Shown here: one piece after another, positions 7,446-9,498 of the stretch
How the letters are laid out: each line of letters begins with the position of its first letter
Position numbering within the stretch: the stretch's first letter is position 1
Assembly: GCA_018971455.1 (NCBI GenBank)
Contig: JAGXAV010000047.1
Span: forward strand, 1-9,498
Origin: Rhodospirillales bacterium
GTDB lineage: Bacteria; Pseudomonadota; Alphaproteobacteria; Acetobacterales; Acetobacteraceae
Direction of reading: 5' to 3'
Length of the DNA stretch: 9,498 nucleotides
Made by a program: the position numbers and the translations under genes
The notes under the pieces: model-generated
Databases searched by the model: none
Told to the model about the DNA's origin: nothing
What the model saw: the letters and a program-made list of their open reading frames with translations, nothing else

Positions 7446-8360
7446 TCAGATCGCCCCGTAGTTTCGGAACCACGCCTGCATGCGGGTCCAGCCATCGGCG
7501 GCGTCGACCGGCTTGTAGCTCGGGCGGTAATCGGCATGAAACCCATGCCCGGCATCGGGATAGAAGACGATCTCCACGGTCTTGCCGGCGGCGCGCGCCT
7601 TGGCGGCGGCGGCCTGCACGTCCGCCTCCCGGATGCTGCCATCCTTGCCGCCATAGAGGCCGAGCAGCGGGCAGTGGATATCGCCGGCGATGTCCATCAC
7701 CGTATGCGGCTGGATCGCGCTGGGGGTTCCGAGGATCGGGCCATACCAGGCGACGGCGGCCTTCAGCCGGGGGTTGTGGGCGGCATACATCCAGGTGTTG
7801 CGCCCGCCGCGGCAGAAGCCGGTCACGCCGAGCCGCGCGATATCGCCGCCATGGGCCGCGGCATAGGCCACCGCGCTGTCGAGGTCGGAGAGCATGGTGG
7901 CGTCCGGCGCCTTGCTGATCACCTGGGCGAAGATCTGGCTCGCATCCGTCATCTTCGACAGATCGGCCAGCCGCGCATAGATCTCCGGCGCGATGGCGGC
8001 ATAGCCGAGCTTGGCCAGCCGCCGGCAGATATCCTTGATGTAGGCGTGGACGCCGAAGATCTCCTCGTTCACCAGCACGATGGGAAACGGGCCGGCGCCC
8101 ACCGGGCGGGCGAAATAGCCCGGCAGCCTGCCGTCGGTGACCGGGATCTGCACCTCGCCGGCGACCAGCCCGGTGCTGTCGGTGTGGATGACCTGCGCCT
8201 CGACGCGCGTGGTGGCCAGCGTGAGCCCGCCGATCAGGCTGCTCATCACGAAGCCGCGCCGCGCCAGCGGCGGCGCGATCAGGCCCGCCAGACCGTTGCT
8301 CGCCAGCCCGCTATCCGCCAGCCCGTTATCCGCCAGCCCGCTACCTGCCAGATCATCCAT
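7446..8360 (-). CDS. Dienelactone hydrolase family protein with Tat signal peptide
   Basis: This 304-residue alpha/beta hydrolase is of the dienelactone hydrolase (carboxymethylenebutenolidase) type. The catalytic residues are visible: nucleophile Cys183 in GFCRGG, Asp240 in GGKDGS, His272 in DAGHGFH, and Glu100 in NEEIFG, matching the Cys/Asp/His triad and activating Glu of the family. The true substrate is unknown. Many homologues sit outside aromatic catabolism, and no such genes are nearby. Residues 34-55 form a Tat signal: RRGFVM, a hydrophobic core, and a likely cleavage after VEA (55), predicting export to the periplasm. Residues 3-28 are an unusual n-region of LA-x-x-G repeats. The ATG at 8360 is preferred because AGGGAGA sits 6 bases upstream. 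A TTG at 8405 is in frame but lacks a ribosome site. The gene lies 60 bases downstream of icd. Confidence 0.9.
   Translation of the reverse strand: MDDLAGSGLADNGLADSGLASNGLAGLIAPPLARRGFVMSSLIGGLTLATTRVEAQVIHTDSTGLVAGEVQIPVTDGRLPGYFARPVGAGPFPIVLVNEEIFGVHAYIKDICRRLAKLGYAAIAPEIYARLADLSKMTDASQIFAQVISKAPDATMLSDLDSAVAYAAAHGGDIARLGVTGFCRGGRNTWMYAAHNPRLKAAVAWYGPILGTPSAIQPHTVMDIAGDIHCPLLGLYGGKDGSIREADVQAAAAKARAAGKTVEIVFYPDAGHGFHADYRPSYKPVDAADGWTRMQAWFRNYGAI
8277..8351. repeat. 15-bp tandem repeats encoding LA[GDS][SN]G
   Basis: Four 15-bp units fill 8292-8351 (8292-8306, 8307-8321, 8322-8336, 8337-8351). A degenerate fifth lies at 8277-8291. Each ends in CCAG on the plus strand. The second and third differ at one base, the second and fourth at two, and the first is the most diverged (four changes from the third). 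On the coding minus strand they read LAGSG, LADNG, LADSG, LASNG, then LAGLI. Copy-number changes would stay in frame and only lengthen or shorten the stretch before the Tat signal of the hydrolase. Confidence 0.9.
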
Positions 8361-8365
8361 CGCAT

Positions 8366-8398
8366 TTCTCCCTACATGCCCGCAGCATGTAGGGAGAA
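8366..8398 (-). promoter_or_regulatory. Perfect 14-bp inverted repeat enclosing the hydrolase ribosome binding site
   Basis: The arms at 8366-8379 (TTCTCCCTACATGC) and 8385-8398 are exact reverse complements around a 5-base loop. It lies between icd and the hydrolase gene. In the minus-strand transcript the 3' arm ends AGGGAGAA, which is the Shine-Dalgarno of the hydrolase start at 8360. Folding would therefore hide the ribosome binding site. There is no T-run on either side, so it is not a classical intrinsic terminator. It could be a translational switch, a processing or attenuation hairpin between icd and the hydrolase, or, as DNA, a dyad operator. The repeat is certain; its function is inference. 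Confidence 0.75.
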
Positions 8399-8420
8399 GA
8401 TGCAATAGCGCAACGCCGTG

Positions 8421-9498
8421 TCAGGCCATTGCCAGCTTGAGGTTGGCATCGATCCTGGCAAGGAAGTCCTGGGTGTTCAGCCAGGGTTGCGCGGGCCCGA
8501 TCAGGCTGGCGAGGTCCTTGGTCATCGCCCCGCTTTCCACGGTCTGGACGCAGACCCGCTCCAGCGTCTCGGCGAAATCGGTGACGTCCTGGGTGTTGTC
8601 GAAGCGGCCGCGATAGATCAGCCCGCGCGTCCAGGCGAAGATCGAGGCGATCGGGTTGGTGCTGGTCTCGCGGCCCTTCTGGTGCTCGCGGTAATGGCGC
8701 GTCACCGTGCCGTGCGCGGCCTCGCTCTCCACCGTGTTGCCGTCCGGGCTCATCAGCACGCTGGTCATCAGGCCGAGGCTGCCGAAGCCCTGGGCGACGA
8801 TGTCGCTCTCCACGTCGCCGTCGTAGTTCTTGCACGCCCACACATAGCCGCCATTCCACTTCAGCGCGCTGGCCACCATGTCATCGATCAGGCGGTGCTC
8901 GTAGGTCAGCTTCAGCGCGTCGTAGCGCGCCTTGAACTCGGCGTCGAAGATCTCCTGGAACACGTCCTTGAACATGCCGTCATAGGCTTTGAGGATGGTG
9001 TTCTTGGTGGACAGGTACACCGGGTATTTGCGCGCCAGGCCGTAATTGAAGCTGGCCCGCGCGAAACCCTCGATGGATTCCTTGGTGTTGTGCATGCCCA
9101 TCGCGACGCCGGCGCCCTTGAAGTCGAACACCTCCATCACCTGGGCGGGGCCGCCGCCGGCCGGCTGGTAGTTCAGGGTGACGCGGCCGGCGCCGGGGAT
9201 CTTGGTTTCGGTGGCGCGATAGATATCGCCATAGGCGTGGCGGCCGATGACGATCGGCTGGCTCCAATGCGGCACGAGGCGCGGCACGTTCTGGCAGATG
9301 ATGGGCTCGCGAAAGATTGTACCGTCGAGAATGTTGCGGATGGTGCCGTTCGGGCTGCGCCACATCTTCTTCAGCTTGAACTCCGCCACCCGCGCCTCGT
9401 CCGGGGTGATGGTGGCGCATTTCACGCCCACGCCGTACTGCTTGATGGCATTGGCCGAGTCGATCGTGACCTGGTCATCGGTCTGGTCGCGGTATTCG
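8421..9498 (-). CDS. icd: NADP-dependent isocitrate dehydrogenase, N-terminus cut by window edge
   Basis: The visible 358 residues lack roughly the first 46 of a family of about 404. The reading frame runs on past 9498, and the GTG at 9431 is an internal Val, not the start. The enzyme decarboxylates isocitrate to 2-oxoglutarate in the TCA cycle, making NADPH. It belongs to the type II (eukaryote-like, homodimeric) subfamily common in rhizobia. [18 protein letters not shown] carries the isocitrate-binding Ser, Asn and Arg residues, and [12 protein letters not shown] contains the next binding Arg. [17 protein letters not shown] and [17 protein letters not shown] hold the catalytic Lys and metal-binding Asp regions. 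[11 protein letters not shown] forms part of the cofactor site. The C-terminus (LKLAMA) is family-typical. No truncation or frameshift is seen. The promoter is outside the window, and the next gene downstream is the Tat hydrolase, behind a hairpin. Confidence 0.97.
   Translation of the reverse strand, partial: EYRDQTDDQVTIDSANAIKQYGVGVKCATITPDEARVAEFKLKKMWRSPNGTIRNILDGTIFREPIICQNVPRLVPHWSQPIVIGRHAYGDIYRATETKIPGAGRVTLNYQPAGGGPAQVMEVFDFKGAGVAMGMHNTKESIEGFARASFNYGLARKYPVYLSTKNTILKAYDGMFKDVFQEIFDAEFKARYDALKLTYEHRLIDDMVASALKWNGGYVWACKNYDGDVESDIVAQGFGSLGLMTSVLMSPDGNTVESEAAHGTVTRHYREHQKGRETSTNPIASIFAWTRGLIYRGRFDNTQDVTDFAETLERVCVQTVESGAMTKDLASLIGPAQPWLNTQDFLARIDANLKLAMA

Noticed and set aside
8366..8398. 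The inverted repeat as an intrinsic terminator of icd
   Set aside because: No run of T follows the stem on either strand, and the downstream bases run straight into the ribosome site and start codon of the next gene.
8361..8405. A TTG start at 8405 that would extend the hydrolase by 15 residues
   Set aside because: No Shine-Dalgarno precedes it, and the added residues would be encoded by the hairpin. The ATG at 8360 has a good site at proper spacing.
7536..8408. A 290-residue plus-strand frame opposite the hydrolase gene
   Set aside because: The minus-strand frame carries the complete catalytic motifs and a Tat signal. The plus-strand translation has no recognisable family features.
9429..9431. 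A GTG at 9431 as the start of isocitrate dehydrogenase
   Set aside because: The conserved sequence continues upstream in the same frame to the window edge ([17 protein letters not shown]), so this Val is internal.

Overview
The window is GC-rich, with strong G/C preference at third codon positions. Its gene content fits an alphaproteobacterium, most likely a member of the Hyphomicrobiales with an autotrophic or methylotrophic lifestyle. The evidence is the Rhodobacter-type fds operon order, a type II NADP-isocitrate dehydrogenase typical of rhizobia, and a Tat-targeted dienelactone-hydrolase-family protein. The genus is inference.

Layout. Positions 1-5553 (+) hold a tightly packed operon, fdsG(end)-fdsB-fdsA-fdhD(fdsC)-fdsD. 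It encodes the soluble, NAD-linked, molybdenum-dependent formate dehydrogenase and its maturation factors. Four of the five genes are joined by overlaps or a 13-base gap, and the fifth (fdsD) overlaps fdhD by 11 bases. A 93-base gap (5554-5646) follows. It contains a clear ModE-type molybdate-responsive box overlapping a plausible sigma-70 -10 element, then a GC hairpin. Positions 5647-7439 (+) hold modB-modC, the permease and ATPase of a molybdate ABC transporter, with no modA between them and the fds operon. Only 6 bases beyond modC, on the opposite strand, ends a Tat-signal dienelactone hydrolase-like gene (8360-7446, -). Its n-region is built from 15-bp tandem repeats, and its ribosome binding site lies inside a perfect 14-bp hairpin. 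Upstream of it, co-oriented, is icd (8421-9498, -), whose N-terminus is cut by the window edge.

How it works together. FdsGBA oxidises formate to CO2 and passes electrons through a chain of Fe-S clusters to FMN in FdsB, reducing NAD+. FdhD/FdsC and FdsD make the bis-MGD enzyme active. ModBC supplies molybdate, and the ModE box should switch modBC off when molybdate is sufficient. The segment is therefore a metal-supply plus metalloenzyme module. The icd and hydrolase genes are convergent neighbours with no obvious functional tie to it.

Most of the window is recognisable biology. The points that deserve a second look are the orphan modBC with its own Mo box, the hairpin that sequesters the hydrolase ribosome binding site, and the pentapeptide-repeat extension in front of the Tat signal. 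I did not find convincing evidence of a wholly new system.
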